A stretch of 6,201 bases of DNA, taken from Erythrobacter sp. GTDB lineage: Bacteria > Pseudomonadota > Alphaproteobacteria > Sphingomonadales > Sphingomonadaceae. The notes beneath the pieces are model-generated. The model was not told where the DNA came from, ran no database searches, and saw only the letters and a list, made by a program, of their open reading frames with translations. The stretch lies in contig DMWU01000191.1 in assembly GCA_003483125.1 (NCBI GenBank), positions 1 to 6,201 of the forward strand. The letters are read 5' to 3'. The translations under genes and the position numbers were made by a program. Below, piece by piece: positions 1 to 6,201 of this stretch (position 1 is the stretch's first letter; each line of letters begins with the position of its first letter).

Positions 1-1
1 G

Positions 2-709
2 GGGCCGGCGAGTGGCGGGCTGCCAAAGGGTAAGACCAATGCGCTGACAGTTGACCTTGCTGCACCCTCAGGCTGGTCGCTGCAGGGCGCCATCGATGCA
101 TTCCAGAATGGCCATCGTATCCGGCGCAGGCCAATGAAAGTGACAAGCGCGCAATTCCCAGAGGCGAGTGTGCTGGGCTTCATTATGGGCGCCGGCGCCT
201 TCACGCTTGGGACCCAGGCGGGACAAAGCGCTCATAAATTGGGCGCGTTCAACAGCCTTGCCGTTGGAGTGACTACCGTTTGGGGAATATTGCAGGCTTT
301 TTTTGGCAGTAAGGCCAACCCTTGGCGGCAAGGCGTGAAGGTCGAGTTGTTTACAGGTGATGATGGCACACCCTTCGAGCATAGCGGGAATGGTGATCCA
401 GCTCGCAGGCAGTTCTTGCTCGCATCAACATTGGAGAGGTTCCCGGCAGGATTTCGACCCTTTGGAGATCTTGGAGCCGGCTTGAAGCTGGCGGTCCTCG
501 ATCAGACAAAGCGGCGCAATTTGATGATCCTGACTGCGGCGGCCATAGGCAAGAAGGTCTCAAACCTGCGCGAGCGAGGATTTCATCAATCTGCGGTCTC
601 TCGTTTCGAGATGGAGATCGAAGGCCAAATCATTCTCGATGGCGAGGCTTTCCCTGAAGGCCGCTATGTCGTTGAACCAGGCCCAGAGCTTGAATTTGTT
701 GCACCCTGA
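2..709 (+). CDS. Diacylglycerol kinase family lipid kinase (LCB5/YegS-like), 5'-truncated by the window edge
   Basis: The reading frame is open from base 2 to the TGA at 707-709, giving 235 C-terminal residues; the start codon lies upstream of the window. The first ATG (134) is internal, because coherent protein (LPKGKTNALTVDL) precedes it. That stretch sits where this family has its glycine-rich nucleotide-binding loop (PxGTxND-like). The C-terminus has the family's typical ending: LDGEAF, a short beta stretch and PGPELEFVAP, corresponding to the DGE motif of the C-terminal beta-sandwich domain. Members phosphorylate diacylglycerol or related lipids with ATP to give phosphatidate, at the inner face of the membrane. 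The catalytic N-terminal motifs cannot be seen, so the substrate is uncertain. The lysine in PKGKTN, where a glycine is common, is a small oddity. The gene overlaps the next one by 44 bases, suggesting a shared transcript and function. Confidence 0.72.
   Translation, partial: GPASGGLPKGKTNALTVDLAAPSGWSLQGAIDAFQNGHRIRRRPMKVTSAQFPEASVLGFIMGAGAFTLGTQAGQSAHKLGAFNSLAVGVTTVWGILQAFFGSKANPWRQGVKVELFTGDDGTPFEHSGNGDPARRQFLLASTLERFPAGFRPFGDLGAGLKLAVLDQTKRRNLMILTAAAIGKKVSNLRERGFHQSAVSRFEMEIEGQIILDGEAFPEGRYVVEPGPELEFVAP
656..660 (+). promoter_or_regulatory. Ribosome binding site (GAAGG) inside the kinase gene, deciding the start of the downstream gene
   Basis: GAAGG lies five bases before the ATG at 666. 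The alternative upstream ATG at 639 has no comparable purine-rich site. The site is embedded in the coding sequence of the lipid kinase, so ribosomes finishing the kinase would pass through this start region. Confidence 0.6.
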
Positions 710-1613
710 AGAGCAGACCTCGTCGCGACTGGATGAACGGATTTCCGTAGCGCTTGCGGCCCCTGTCCATCCGGCGGTTCAAGCTTTTGCAGCACACCTC
801 GCGAAGGATCGCGGCGCGATGGGCGTATTGTTCTATGGGTCAAACCTTCGCACTGGGTCTCTAGAGGGCGTGCTTGATTACTACATTCTGCTTCCGGGTA
901 CGCAGGTTGACAGGATCTGGCCCAGGGTCAGCTATCACGAATGGACTTTCGAGGGAGAGCCCTTGCGCGCCAAGGTGGCTGAGATGGCACTCGAAACCTT
1001 TGCTAGCGCGGCGAGGGGCGAGCGGCTGGACACCACGATCTGGGCGCGTTTTGTGCAGCCAAGTGCGCTCATCTGGCAGCGCGATGAAAGCGACAGGGGG
1101 GAAATCGCGATCGCGATCGCCTCTGCGGCAAAGACTGCGGCGCGATTGGCTGTCGCTCTGGGCCCAGAGAGCGGCACGGCGCAGGATTACTGGCGTGCAT
1201 TATTCCGCGCCACCTATTCTGCCGAATTCCGTGTCGAAAAAACGGGCCGCGAAGACTCCATACTCAGCTTCAACGAAGCTCATTTTGACGGGCTTCTGCT
1301 ACTTGCCCTTGAGGCGCAAGGCATAGAGTTCAGGGGCAATGGCGAAAAGATCTCACCTGAAATGGCAAGGCCAGTTCGCAACGAGGTGTTGGGCTGGTGG
1401 CGACGTTGTCGGCGGATGGGCAAGCCGCTCAACATAGTCAGGCTGATCAAGGCGAGCGCGACTTTCGAGGGCGCAGCGCGCTATGCCGCATGGAAAATTG
1501 AACGCCACACAGGCGTTCCAGTGGAAGTGACGCCATGGCGTGAGCGACATCCCGTGCTGGCGGCGCCAGCGGTGCTGTTCTCTGTTTGGAGTGCTCGCCG
1601 CAAGGCGGGCTAA
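666..1613 (+). CDS. Tam41-like protein, putative phosphatidate cytidylyltransferase (CDP-diacylglycerol synthase)
   Basis: This frame encodes 315 residues from the ATG at 666, which has a GAAGG site; an ATG at 639 would add nine residues without one. The protein lines up, by memory of human TAMM41, in several ordered segments. FYGSN (56-60) followed by LDYYIL (70-75) matches YGS...LDFVF, the nucleotidyltransferase GS...D signature. IWARFVQP (125-132) matches YIAGRLQKP. AARLAVAL...YSAEFRV (158-190) matches the A-x-x-A...YSGDFRM region. A C-terminal FEGAARYAAWKIERH (267-281) matches a similar terminal helix. Residues 291-315 are hydrophobic with basic flanks, as expected of a peripheral membrane anchor. 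Tam41 makes CDP-diacylglycerol from phosphatidate and CTP on the matrix side of the mitochondrial inner membrane. Overlap with a diacylglycerol-kinase-like gene, a possible phosphatidate producer, fits. Activity is inferred; a different nucleotidyltransferase role remains possible. Confidence 0.6.
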   Translation: MSLNQAQSLNLLHPEEQTSSRLDERISVALAAPVHPAVQAFAAHLAKDRGAMGVLFYGSNLRTGSLEGVLDYYILLPGTQVDRIWPRVSYHEWTFEGEPLRAKVAEMALETFASAARGERLDTTIWARFVQPSALIWQRDESDRGEIAIAIASAAKTAARLAVALGPESGTAQDYWRALFRATYSAEFRVEKTGREDSILSFNEAHFDGLLLLALEAQGIEFRGNGEKISPEMARPVRNEVLGWWRRCRRMGKPLNIVRLIKASATFEGAARYAAWKIERHTGVPVEVTPWRERHPVLAAPAVLFSVWSARRKAG

Positions 1614-1623
1614 TCCTTCTTTC
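1593..1623 (+). terminator. Possible intrinsic terminator overlapping the stop codon of the Tam41-like gene
   Basis: GCTCGCC (1593-1599) and GGCGGGC (1604-1610) form a seven-pair stem with one G-U pair, capped by a GCAA (GNRA) tetraloop and followed by the pyrimidine-rich TAATCCTTCTTTC. On the opposite strand the wobble becomes a C-A mismatch and no T-rich tail follows, so the signal favours the + strand transcript. The T tract is interrupted, so termination may be weak. Confidence 0.38.
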
Positions 1624-2137
1624 GATACTTCATATTGATGCTGATCGGGGTAACTGCATCGCCCACTGTGACGCGCGTCTCCTTGTAGCTTGGCTTTCCA
1701 AGGTTGAAGAGCCCGATATAGGGATTGTTCGACATGGCACCGCCATCGACGCTCAAGTCGGTCTTGCCATTGCCATTTGTGTCGTGTCGCACTGCGATCC
1801 CATAATCGCCGGGTCTAGGCAGCGGCATGCAAAATGTCATTGAGCCGGCGGTGGCTGGCGCTTCGATCCGGTAGATCCACTTGCCCTTCTTGAGCCAGTC
1901 CGATTTGACGCCGCGATAGCTCTGCACGCGCATCATCCCATTGGAATTCTTGACCCCATTGATGGTGACGAGCAGCGCCGAACCGTTTCCGGTCTCGCAT
2001 TTGGCCGGATCATGTTTGATCTTCTGGCGATAAATCTCCTGCGCGATGGCAGGTGTGGCAAGCGCGGCAATAAAGCTGCCCAAAGCCGTCAGGCCGAGCG
2101 CAATAGGTGCCAATCCCTGTTTCATGATACTTGCCAT
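1610..2137 (-). CDS. Secreted DUF2141-family protein
   Basis: This gene encodes 175 residues. The N-terminus is a Sec signal peptide: a short charged start, a hydrophobic core at about 8-28, and an A-I-A cleavage site before Q33, so the mature protein is probably periplasmic or outside the cell. The mature part matches DUF2141 proteins: a PRPGDYGIAVRHD segment, the acidic loop D119-x-N-x-N-G-x-x-D127 resembling an EF-hand or dockerin calcium loop, then SNNP (136-139) and a LGKPSY-like segment near the end. C47 and C103 could form a disulfide. No biochemical function is established for the family. The start could instead be the second ATG (codon 5, base 2125), which leaves the signal peptide intact; a GGACGG lies close before the first. 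It converges on the Tam41-like gene with stops overlapping by four bases, and is divergent from rpe. Confidence 0.8.
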   Translation of the reverse strand: MASIMKQGLAPIALGLTALGSFIAALATPAIAQEIYRQKIKHDPAKCETGNGSALLVTINGVKNSNGMMRVQSYRGVKSDWLKKGKWIYRIEAPATAGSMTFCMPLPRPGDYGIAVRHDTNGNGKTDLSVDGGAMSNNPYIGLFNLGKPSYKETRVTVGDAVTPISINMKYRKKD

Positions 2138-2250
2138 TTCCGTCCGTTATCTTGAGGTAAAATTGCGCAATGAGGCGGGAAGATTCAATGCGTTTCGTCG
2201 CTTGAATGGATTTGGCGCCCTGAATTCCGGCTGAATTGACTGAATGATGC
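2138..2250. promoter_or_regulatory. Divergent intergenic control region between the DUF2141 gene and rpe (left half)
   Basis: This AT-richer stretch must contain the start signals for the DUF2141 gene and probably for the rpe operon. On the - strand a TTGAAT (about 2185-2190), a 17-base gap and a CAATTT form a weak sigma-70-like pair. On the + strand TTGACT (2236-2241) is a good -35 hexamer, but no convincing -10 sits at normal spacing; CATAAG is 21 bases away. CTGAAT occurs three times (2220, 2231, 2240) at 9-11 base steps. No promoter can be fixed with confidence. Confidence 0.35.
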
Positions 2251-2251
2251 T

Positions 2252-2345
2252 GGTTAAGCCTGCATAAGTGCGCAGGCTTGGGGAAAAGGGAATCGCGGCG
2301 CTTGTGGGTGCGAGTCTGCAGACGTAACCCCGGTTCTCTGCCACC
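2252..2345 (+). ncRNA. Candidate structured 5' leader (riboswitch-like) upstream of rpe
   Basis: A perfect eight-base inverted repeat, AAGCCTGC (2256-2263) and GCAGGCTT (2272-2279) with an eight-base loop, is followed by the purine-rich GGGGAAAAGGGAAT. Then comes a second stem pairing GCGG (2295-2298) with CTGC (2316-2319), and TAACC (2325-2329), which can pair with GGTTA (2252-2256) to close a multi-branch junction. GGGG (2280-2283) with CCCC (2328-2331), or AAC with GTT inside GCAGA...TCTGC (2318-2341), are competing pairings, as expected of a switch. GGT, a hairpin, AAAAGGGAAT, a GCGA-containing second hairpin and a terminal TGCC follow the order of cobalamin-riboswitch landmarks, but the conserved CCCCGCAACTGTAA core is missing. 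Ligand and class are not assigned; it could also be a simple structured leader. Confidence 0.35.
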
Positions 2346-2358
2346 TCATGGACCGAAA

Positions 2359-3024
2359 ATGGCGCAGCCGCTGATTTCACCATCGATACTTTCGGCCGAT
2401 TTTGCGCGGTTGGGCGAAGAAGTGCGCGCCATCGATGAGGCGGGCGCTGACTGGATTCATGTTGATGTGATGGATGGGCACTATGTGCCAAACATTACAA
2501 TCGGACCAATGGTGGTGAAGGCGCTGCGCCCACACAGCAACAAGACCTTCGATGTCCACCTAATGATCTCTCCGGTTGACCCCTATATCGAAGAATTTGC
2601 AAATGCCGGGGCGGATATCATCACATTCCACCCAGAGGCCGGGCCGCATGCGCACCGCACTGCCCAGGCAATCAAGGCGTTGGGCAAGAAAGCGGGCGTA
2701 TCGCTGAATCCTTCGACCCCGATCGATGTGCTCGACTACTTGATGGACGAGATTGATCTGATCCTGGTTATGAGCGTCAATCCGGGTTTTGGTGGGCAAA
2801 GCTTCATCCATTCTCAGCTAGAAAAAATTGCCAAGATTCGTGCGATGATCGAGGCGAGCGGCCGACCCATCCATCTCGAGGTTGACGGTGGAGTAAATCC
2901 TGAGACCGCACGACTATGCGTAGAGGCTGGCGCTGACGTGCTGGTGGCAGGATCGGCGACATTCAAAGGTGGCCCCGATTACTATGCGGCCAATATTGCG
3001 GCGCTCAAGGGCGAAGGAGCATGA
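2359..3024 (+). CDS. rpe: Ribulose-phosphate 3-epimerase
   Basis: The 221-residue cytoplasmic enzyme interconverts D-ribulose 5-phosphate and D-xylulose 5-phosphate in the pentose phosphate pathway. The length is normal for the family. It is a TIM barrel with all key motifs: SPSILSADF at 8-16, the metal and catalytic set H34 and D36 in [10 protein letters not shown]67 in DVHLM, the phosphate-loop region [11 protein letters not shown] at 137-147, and D176 in EVDGGVN, followed by [11 protein letters not shown]. The ATG at 2359 gives the family-typical N-terminus; the frame runs upstream to a TTG at 2278, but those residues do not look like Rpe and lie in the structured leader. The Shine-Dalgarno is weak (GGA at 2350-2352). 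It is the first gene of the rpe, heparinase-like, purH run, and its stop overlaps the next start as ATGA. Confidence 0.96.
   Translation: MAQPLISPSILSADFARLGEEVRAIDEAGADWIHVDVMDGHYVPNITIGPMVVKALRPHSNKTFDVHLMISPVDPYIEEFANAGADIITFHPEAGPHAHRTAQAIKALGKKAGVSLNPSTPIDVLDYLMDEIDLILVMSVNPGFGGQSFIHSQLEKIAKIRAMIEASGRPIHLEVDGGVNPETARLCVEAGADVLVAGSATFKGGPDYYAANIAALKGEGA
3013..3024 (+). promoter_or_regulatory. Ribosome binding site and ATGA stop/start overlap between rpe and the heparinase-like gene
   Basis: GAAGGAG (3013-3019) lies one base before the ATG at 3021, and the rpe TGA (3022-3024) overlaps that start by four bases. The very short spacing combined with the overlap points to translational coupling, with terminating ribosomes restarting on the second gene. 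Confidence 0.6.
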
Positions 3025-4895
3025 CCGACACGTTGTTCGGCGAGCGCAGCGACGGCCAGCTTCAATTCGATGAGTTGGCAGAAACAGAAACCCCGCGCGC
3101 GATCCCCCTAGCAATTGAAGATGAGCCGCTTCTTGCCGAGGAGGAGCTCGGTGAGGATGGCGAGCAGCTTGGCGAGCTGCCTCCCATCGAGATCGGCGAC
3201 CTAGTGCCAGCCCAGGCCGGTCCTGGCGAAAGGCTGGTCCGCATGGCCTATCGCATGGGAATTTCAGGCACGACGCTGACCGCACCATTTCGCAAACCGG
3301 CGCGCCCGCGATTGCTGGCAACTGTTGCCAGCCCGCTCGAAGGCGATAGGGCGGCTGGCATAGCATTGCGGGCGGGGCATTTTCTGATTCATGGGGCCAA
3401 GACGCCCATTAAGCAAATGGACTTTGCCTCATCCTCCAGGCTTGCTCCTCCTGTCGAGCGCGTCGTGCATGGATTTTCATGGTTGCGTGATCTCGCCGCT
3501 TCCGGCGCGCGCGAACAGTGCACAGAGACGGCTGAAAGCCTTTGCCTGGCGTGGCTTGGTGCCAATCCGGTTCCTGCAAAGGGTGCTGGATGGAATGTTG
3601 AGTATGCTGGCCATCGCCTGCTTGCCTGGCTGGTCCATGCGCCCCTGATTCTCTCGGGCAATGATGATGGCTGGCGCCGCCAGGTTCTGAACGCGATGGA
3701 GGCAACGGCGCGCTGGCTCGATCGCAATGTTGTAAAAAGCGAAGATGATCTGGGTGCAGTCGCGGGCTGGGCGGCAATCACGGCGGCTGGCCTGCTGATG
3801 CCGCATGGCAAGCCGCGCCGCCTTTATGGCGAGGCAGGTTTGATCCGCGCGCTTGGAGAGCTTGTGGGCGAAGATGGCGGCACCTTGTCGCGCAGCCCAT
3901 TGGCGCAGATGGATGCCATCGCTCTACTAATAGACCTCAATGCTTGCTACTTGGCCGCCGAGCGGGAGTCACCCGCTGCAATAGGCGTGATGATTGAATT
4001 GCTGGTCCCGCCATTGCTGGCCCTGCGTCACAGTGGCGGCGGGCTGGGCAGTTGGCACGGTTCTGCGGCGACCAGTGCGCATAGGGTCGCCGCTCTGGTT
4101 GATGCGAGCGGCGTACGCACGCGGCCGCTGAAGAAAGCTGCCAATTGGGGGTTTCACCGGCTCCAGAGTGGAAAGACAATTGTCCAGTTCGACGCCGCAC
4201 CGCCCCCTAAGCCCCGTCATGCGCGTTGGGGCTGCGCTTCCTCATTGGCATTCGAAATGTCAGAGGATGGGCAGCGATTGATCGTCAATTGCGGTGGAGC
4301 TGCGCTAGCTGGCGGACTCGTGCCTTGCCGGATCGAACAGGGCCTGAGGGCGACGGCGGCGCATTCTACCCTCGTGCTCGACAATGCCAATTCCACAGCC
4401 ATCCTGCTGGGCGGCAAGCTGGGCAAGGGTGTCGAAAAGGTCGAGCTTGATCGGCGGAGCATCAAGGGCCGCGGAGGAGATGCGCAGCAGATCGAAGCCA
4501 GCCACGATGGCTATCTTGCCCGCTTCGGCCTGACGCATCGCCGCATCCTTACGCTCAGTGCCAATGGCCGCGAGCTGAAGGGCGAGGATCTGCTCGTGCC
4601 CGAAACCCGCAAGGGCAAGCGCGGCAAGATTGGCTTTGCCATTCGCTTCCACCTTGGCCAGGGGGTCGAGGCAAGCCTTGCAGAAGACCGACGCGGAGCC
4701 GGCCTATTATTTCCCAATGGCAGTTTCTGGCAGTTCCGCATGTCAGGCGACGAGATAGGGGCGCAGACTTGTATCGAAGAAAGCATGTGGGTTGATGGTG
4801 AAGGCAGGCCGCATGCTGCACAGCAGTTAGTGATTGAAGGAATGACTTCGCGCAGTGGGGGGCAATTCTCCTGGCTGTTCAAGAAGATGGGGTAA
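3021..4895 (+). CDS. Heparinase II/III family protein
   Basis: This gene encodes 624 residues. After an acidic, low-complexity N-terminus (about 17-60, rich in E and D), residues about 70-370 form a helical (alpha/alpha toroid-like) region with the family's FSWLRDLAA (152-160), a W-x-x-x-x-x-G-x-R-L-L-A-W stretch (191-203) and [11 protein letters not shown] (283-293). The C-terminal heparinase II/III-like beta domain (PF07940 type) follows: [17 protein letters not shown] (376-392), [19 protein letters not shown] (402-420) and [10 protein letters not shown] (446-455). Family members are polysaccharide lyases acting on uronic-acid glycans, normally exported. Here I see no signal peptide, and the helical region lacks an obvious histidine where lyases have catalytic ones (GGT instead of GGH at 286-288), so lyase activity is doubtful. 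It overlaps rpe by four bases and ends seven bases before purH. Similar proteins beside purH are, from memory, common in alphaproteobacteria. Confidence 0.85.
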   Translation: MTDTLFGERSDGQLQFDELAETETPRAIPLAIEDEPLLAEEELGEDGEQLGELPPIEIGDLVPAQAGPGERLVRMAYRMGISGTTLTAPFRKPARPRLLATVASPLEGDRAAGIALRAGHFLIHGAKTPIKQMDFASSSRLAPPVERVVHGFSWLRDLAASGAREQCTETAESLCLAWLGANPVPAKGAGWNVEYAGHRLLAWLVHAPLILSGNDDGWRRQVLNAMEATARWLDRNVVKSEDDLGAVAGWAAITAAGLLMPHGKPRRLYGEAGLIRALGELVGEDGGTLSRSPLAQMDAIALLIDLNACYLAAERESPAAIGVMIELLVPPLLALRHSGGGLGSWHGSAATSAHRVAALVDASGVRTRPLKKAANWGFHRLQSGKTIVQFDAAPPPKPRHARWGCASSLAFEMSEDGQRLIVNCGGAALAGGLVPCRIEQGLRATAAHSTLVLDNANSTAILLGGKLGKGVEKVELDRRSIKGRGGDAQQIEASHDGYLARFGLTHRRILTLSANGRELKGEDLLVPETRKGKRGKIGFAIRFHLGQGVEASLAEDRRGAGLLFPNGSFWQFRMSGDEIGAQTCIEESMWVDGEGRPHAAQQLVIEGMTSRSGGQFSWLFKKMG

Positions 4896-4902
4896 ATTCA
4901 AA

Positions 4903-6201
4903 GTGGGTGATGTGAAAATCAGGCGGGCACTGCTTTCGGTGTCCGACAAGACAGGACTTGTCGAGCTGGGCCAGGCTTTGGCTGGTCGCGGTGTGGAGCT
5001 GGTTTCAACGGGCGGTACGGCAAGTGCGCTGCGAGATGCGGGACTGGAAGTACGCGATATCTCCGATCTGACGGGTTTCCCCGAAATGATGGATGGCAGG
5101 GTCAAGACGCTCCACCCCAAGGTACATGGCGGATTGCTGGCTGTGCGCGACAACCCGGAGCATGCCGCAGCCATGGAAGAGCATGCAATCGGTGCGATCG
5201 ACCTTGTTGTGGTCAATCTCTACCCGTTTGAGGCGACCGTGATGCGCGGCGCCGAACGCGACGAGATTATTGAGAATATCGATATTGGCGGGCCCAGCAT
5301 GGTGCGCTCCTCAGCCAAGAACCACGCCTATGTAACGATCGTGACTGACCCCGAAGATTATGGTGCCTTGCTTGAGGAATTGAGCGGGCGCGAAGGCGCG
5401 ACTTCGCTCAGCTTCCGCAAGGACATGGCGGCAAAGGCATTTGTCGCAACAGCTTCCTATGACAGCATGATCAGCCAGTGGTTTGCATTCGCTGACCAGG
5501 GCAAGATGTTCCCTGACATGCTGGCGATCAACGGGCGCGCGCCGGCGGTATTGCGCTATGGCGAGAACCCACATCAAATGGCGGCGCTATACACCCCAGT
5601 CGGCCCGCATGGCGCAGGTATTGCGCAGGCAGAGCAGCTTCAGGGCAAGGAGCTGAGCTATAACAATTACAATGATGCTGACGCGGCATTGGAGCTATGC
5701 GCTGAGTTTGGCGGCGGCGATCCGGCTGTAGTAATAGTGAAGCATGCCAACCCCTGTGGTGTGGCGCAGGCCGGAAGCTTACTCGAGGCTTGGGAGGCGG
5801 CTCTTGCTTGCGACAGTGTTTCTGCCTTTGGCGGAATCATTGCCGTCAATCGCGAGCTGGATGCAGCCACCGCAGCCGCCATTGCCAAGATCTTTACCGA
5901 AGTAGTGATTGCGCCAAGCGTAAGTGAAGAAGCGCGCGAAATCTTCTCAAAGAAGAAGAACCTCCGCCTCTTGACCGTTGGCAACCTGCCTGATCCGCGG
6001 CGTGGCGGCTTGGCTGTCAAACCCATCACAGGTGGCTTACTTGTGCAGTCGCGCGATAATGGCGCAATCTCGGCAGAAGACCTCAATGTGGTTACCGAAC
6101 GTGCGCCAAGCGACCAGGAGTTGAAGGACTGTCTCTTCGCCTGGACCGTAGCCCGCCATGTCAAATCCAATGCGATTGTCTATGCCAAGGATGGCGCGAC
6201 G
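4903..6201 (+). CDS. purH: Bifunctional phosphoribosylaminoimidazolecarboxamide formyltransferase / IMP cyclohydrolase, 3'-truncated by the window edge
   Basis: PurH performs the last two steps of purine synthesis: AICAR to FAICAR using 10-formyl-tetrahydrofolate, then ring closure to IMP, in the cytosol. The frame runs open for 433 codons to the window end; full-length PurH is about 530. The N-terminal cyclohydrolase (MGS-like) domain shows [12 protein letters not shown] (7-18), STGGTA (35-40), [10 protein letters not shown] (68-77) and [15 protein letters not shown] (127-141). The transformylase domain shows LRYGENPHQ (217-225), GKELSYNN (248-255), the catalytic pair K280-H281 in KHANPCG, and [14 protein letters not shown] (307-320). 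I chose the GTG at 4903 because it gives [16 protein letters not shown], the usual N-terminus; GTG at 4912 is an alternative and no in-frame ATG is nearby. Spacing from the preceding gene is seven bases, so it is almost certainly co-transcribed with rpe. Confidence 0.96.
   Translation, partial: MGDVKIRRALLSVSDKTGLVELGQALAGRGVELVSTGGTASALRDAGLEVRDISDLTGFPEMMDGRVKTLHPKVHGGLLAVRDNPEHAAAMEEHAIGAIDLVVVNLYPFEATVMRGAERDEIIENIDIGGPSMVRSSAKNHAYVTIVTDPEDYGALLEELSGREGATSLSFRKDMAAKAFVATASYDSMISQWFAFADQGKMFPDMLAINGRAPAVLRYGENPHQMAALYTPVGPHGAGIAQAEQLQGKELSYNNYNDADAALELCAEFGGGDPAVVIVKHANPCGVAQAGSLLEAWEAALACDSVSAFGGIIAVNRELDAATAAAIAKIFTEVVIAPSVSEEAREIFSKKKNLRLLTVGNLPDPRRGGLAVKPITGGLLVQSRDNGAISAEDLNVVTERAPSDQELKDCLFAWTVARHVKSNAIVYAKDGAT

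Noticed and set aside
639..665. The ATG at 639 as the start of the Tam41-like protein
   Set aside because: No Shine-Dalgarno precedes it, whereas the ATG at 666 has GAAGG at good spacing; the homology begins well after either start.
1104..1120. Short ATCGCG tandem repeat, resembling GCGATCGC-type repeated palindromes
   Set aside because: It encodes an alternating Ile-Ala stretch in the middle of a coherent protein and is isolated in the window, so it is best explained by coding.
2182..2294. Two GANTC sites (2182, 2290) as a CcrM cell-cycle control signal
   Set aside because: Two sites in this length are close to chance expectation, and nothing else links rpe expression to the cell cycle.
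2250..2345. A tRNA or SRP/6S-type RNA gene in the rpe upstream region
   Set aside because: There is no T-arm GGTTCGA sequence, no anticodon-arm arrangement and no GGAAGGAAGCAGCC-type SRP motif; the only supported reading is a structured leader.
2278..2358. An upstream TTG start extending Rpe by 27 residues
   Set aside because: The extra residues are unlike any Rpe N-terminus and coincide with the inverted repeats and purine-rich leader; the ATG at 2359 gives the normal family length.
2348..2374. An eight-codon out-of-frame ORF (ATG at 2348) overlapping the rpe start
   Set aside because: There is no ribosome binding site before it and it is too short to distinguish from chance, although ribosome profiling could revive it.
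2914..3366. Antisense ORF of 150 codons across the rpe/heparinase-like junction
   Set aside because: It is a shadow of two well-supported genes, with an Arg/Cys/His-rich composition typical of reverse-frame translation in GC-rich DNA.
4827..5216. Antisense ORF of 129 codons over the start of purH
   Set aside because: It lies opposite a clear purH frame and has Ser/Pro/Thr-rich low-complexity content without recognisable motifs.

Overview
The window looks like a chromosomal segment from a moderately GC-rich alphaproteobacterium, most likely of the order Sphingomonadales (Erythrobacteraceae or Sphingomonadaceae type). This rests on protein character (PurH beginning with an [12 protein letters not shown] stretch, a cytoplasmic heparinase II/III-like protein between rpe and purH) and on remembered gene order, not on a database search. 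There are no rRNA or tRNA genes, insertion sequences or CRISPR arrays.

Left block (2-1613, + strand): the 3' part of a diacylglycerol-kinase-family (LCB5/YegS-like) lipid kinase gene, whose beginning lies outside the window, overlaps a second gene by 44 bases. That second gene is the most interesting item here. Its product resembles, segment by segment, the mitochondrial CDP-diacylglycerol synthase Tam41/TAMM41, which is unrelated to bacterial CdsA. Together the pair could convert diacylglycerol to phosphatidate and then to CDP-diacylglycerol. This is an inference from motifs and context.

Middle block (1610-2137, - strand): a secreted DUF2141-family protein with a signal peptide and an EF-hand-like DxNxNGxxD loop. 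It converges on the Tam41-like gene so tightly that the two stop codons overlap. A GNRA-capped hairpin at the end of the + strand gene may be its terminator.

Intergenic 2138-2358: this holds the divergent control region. Its right half (about 2252-2345) can fold into a compact multi-helix RNA directly upstream of rpe and partly resembles a cobalamin-riboswitch core. No ligand can be assigned.

Right block (2359-6201, + strand): a tight operon of rpe (ribulose-phosphate 3-epimerase), a heparinase II/III-family protein of 624 residues, and purH (truncated by the window end). rpe and the heparinase-like gene share an ATGA overlap, and 7 bases separate the latter from purH. Rpe belongs to the pentose phosphate pathway, which supplies the ribose phosphate used by purine synthesis, where PurH does the last two steps. 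The heparinase-like protein has no obvious export signal and has an acidic N-terminal extension, so its role in this operon is unclear.
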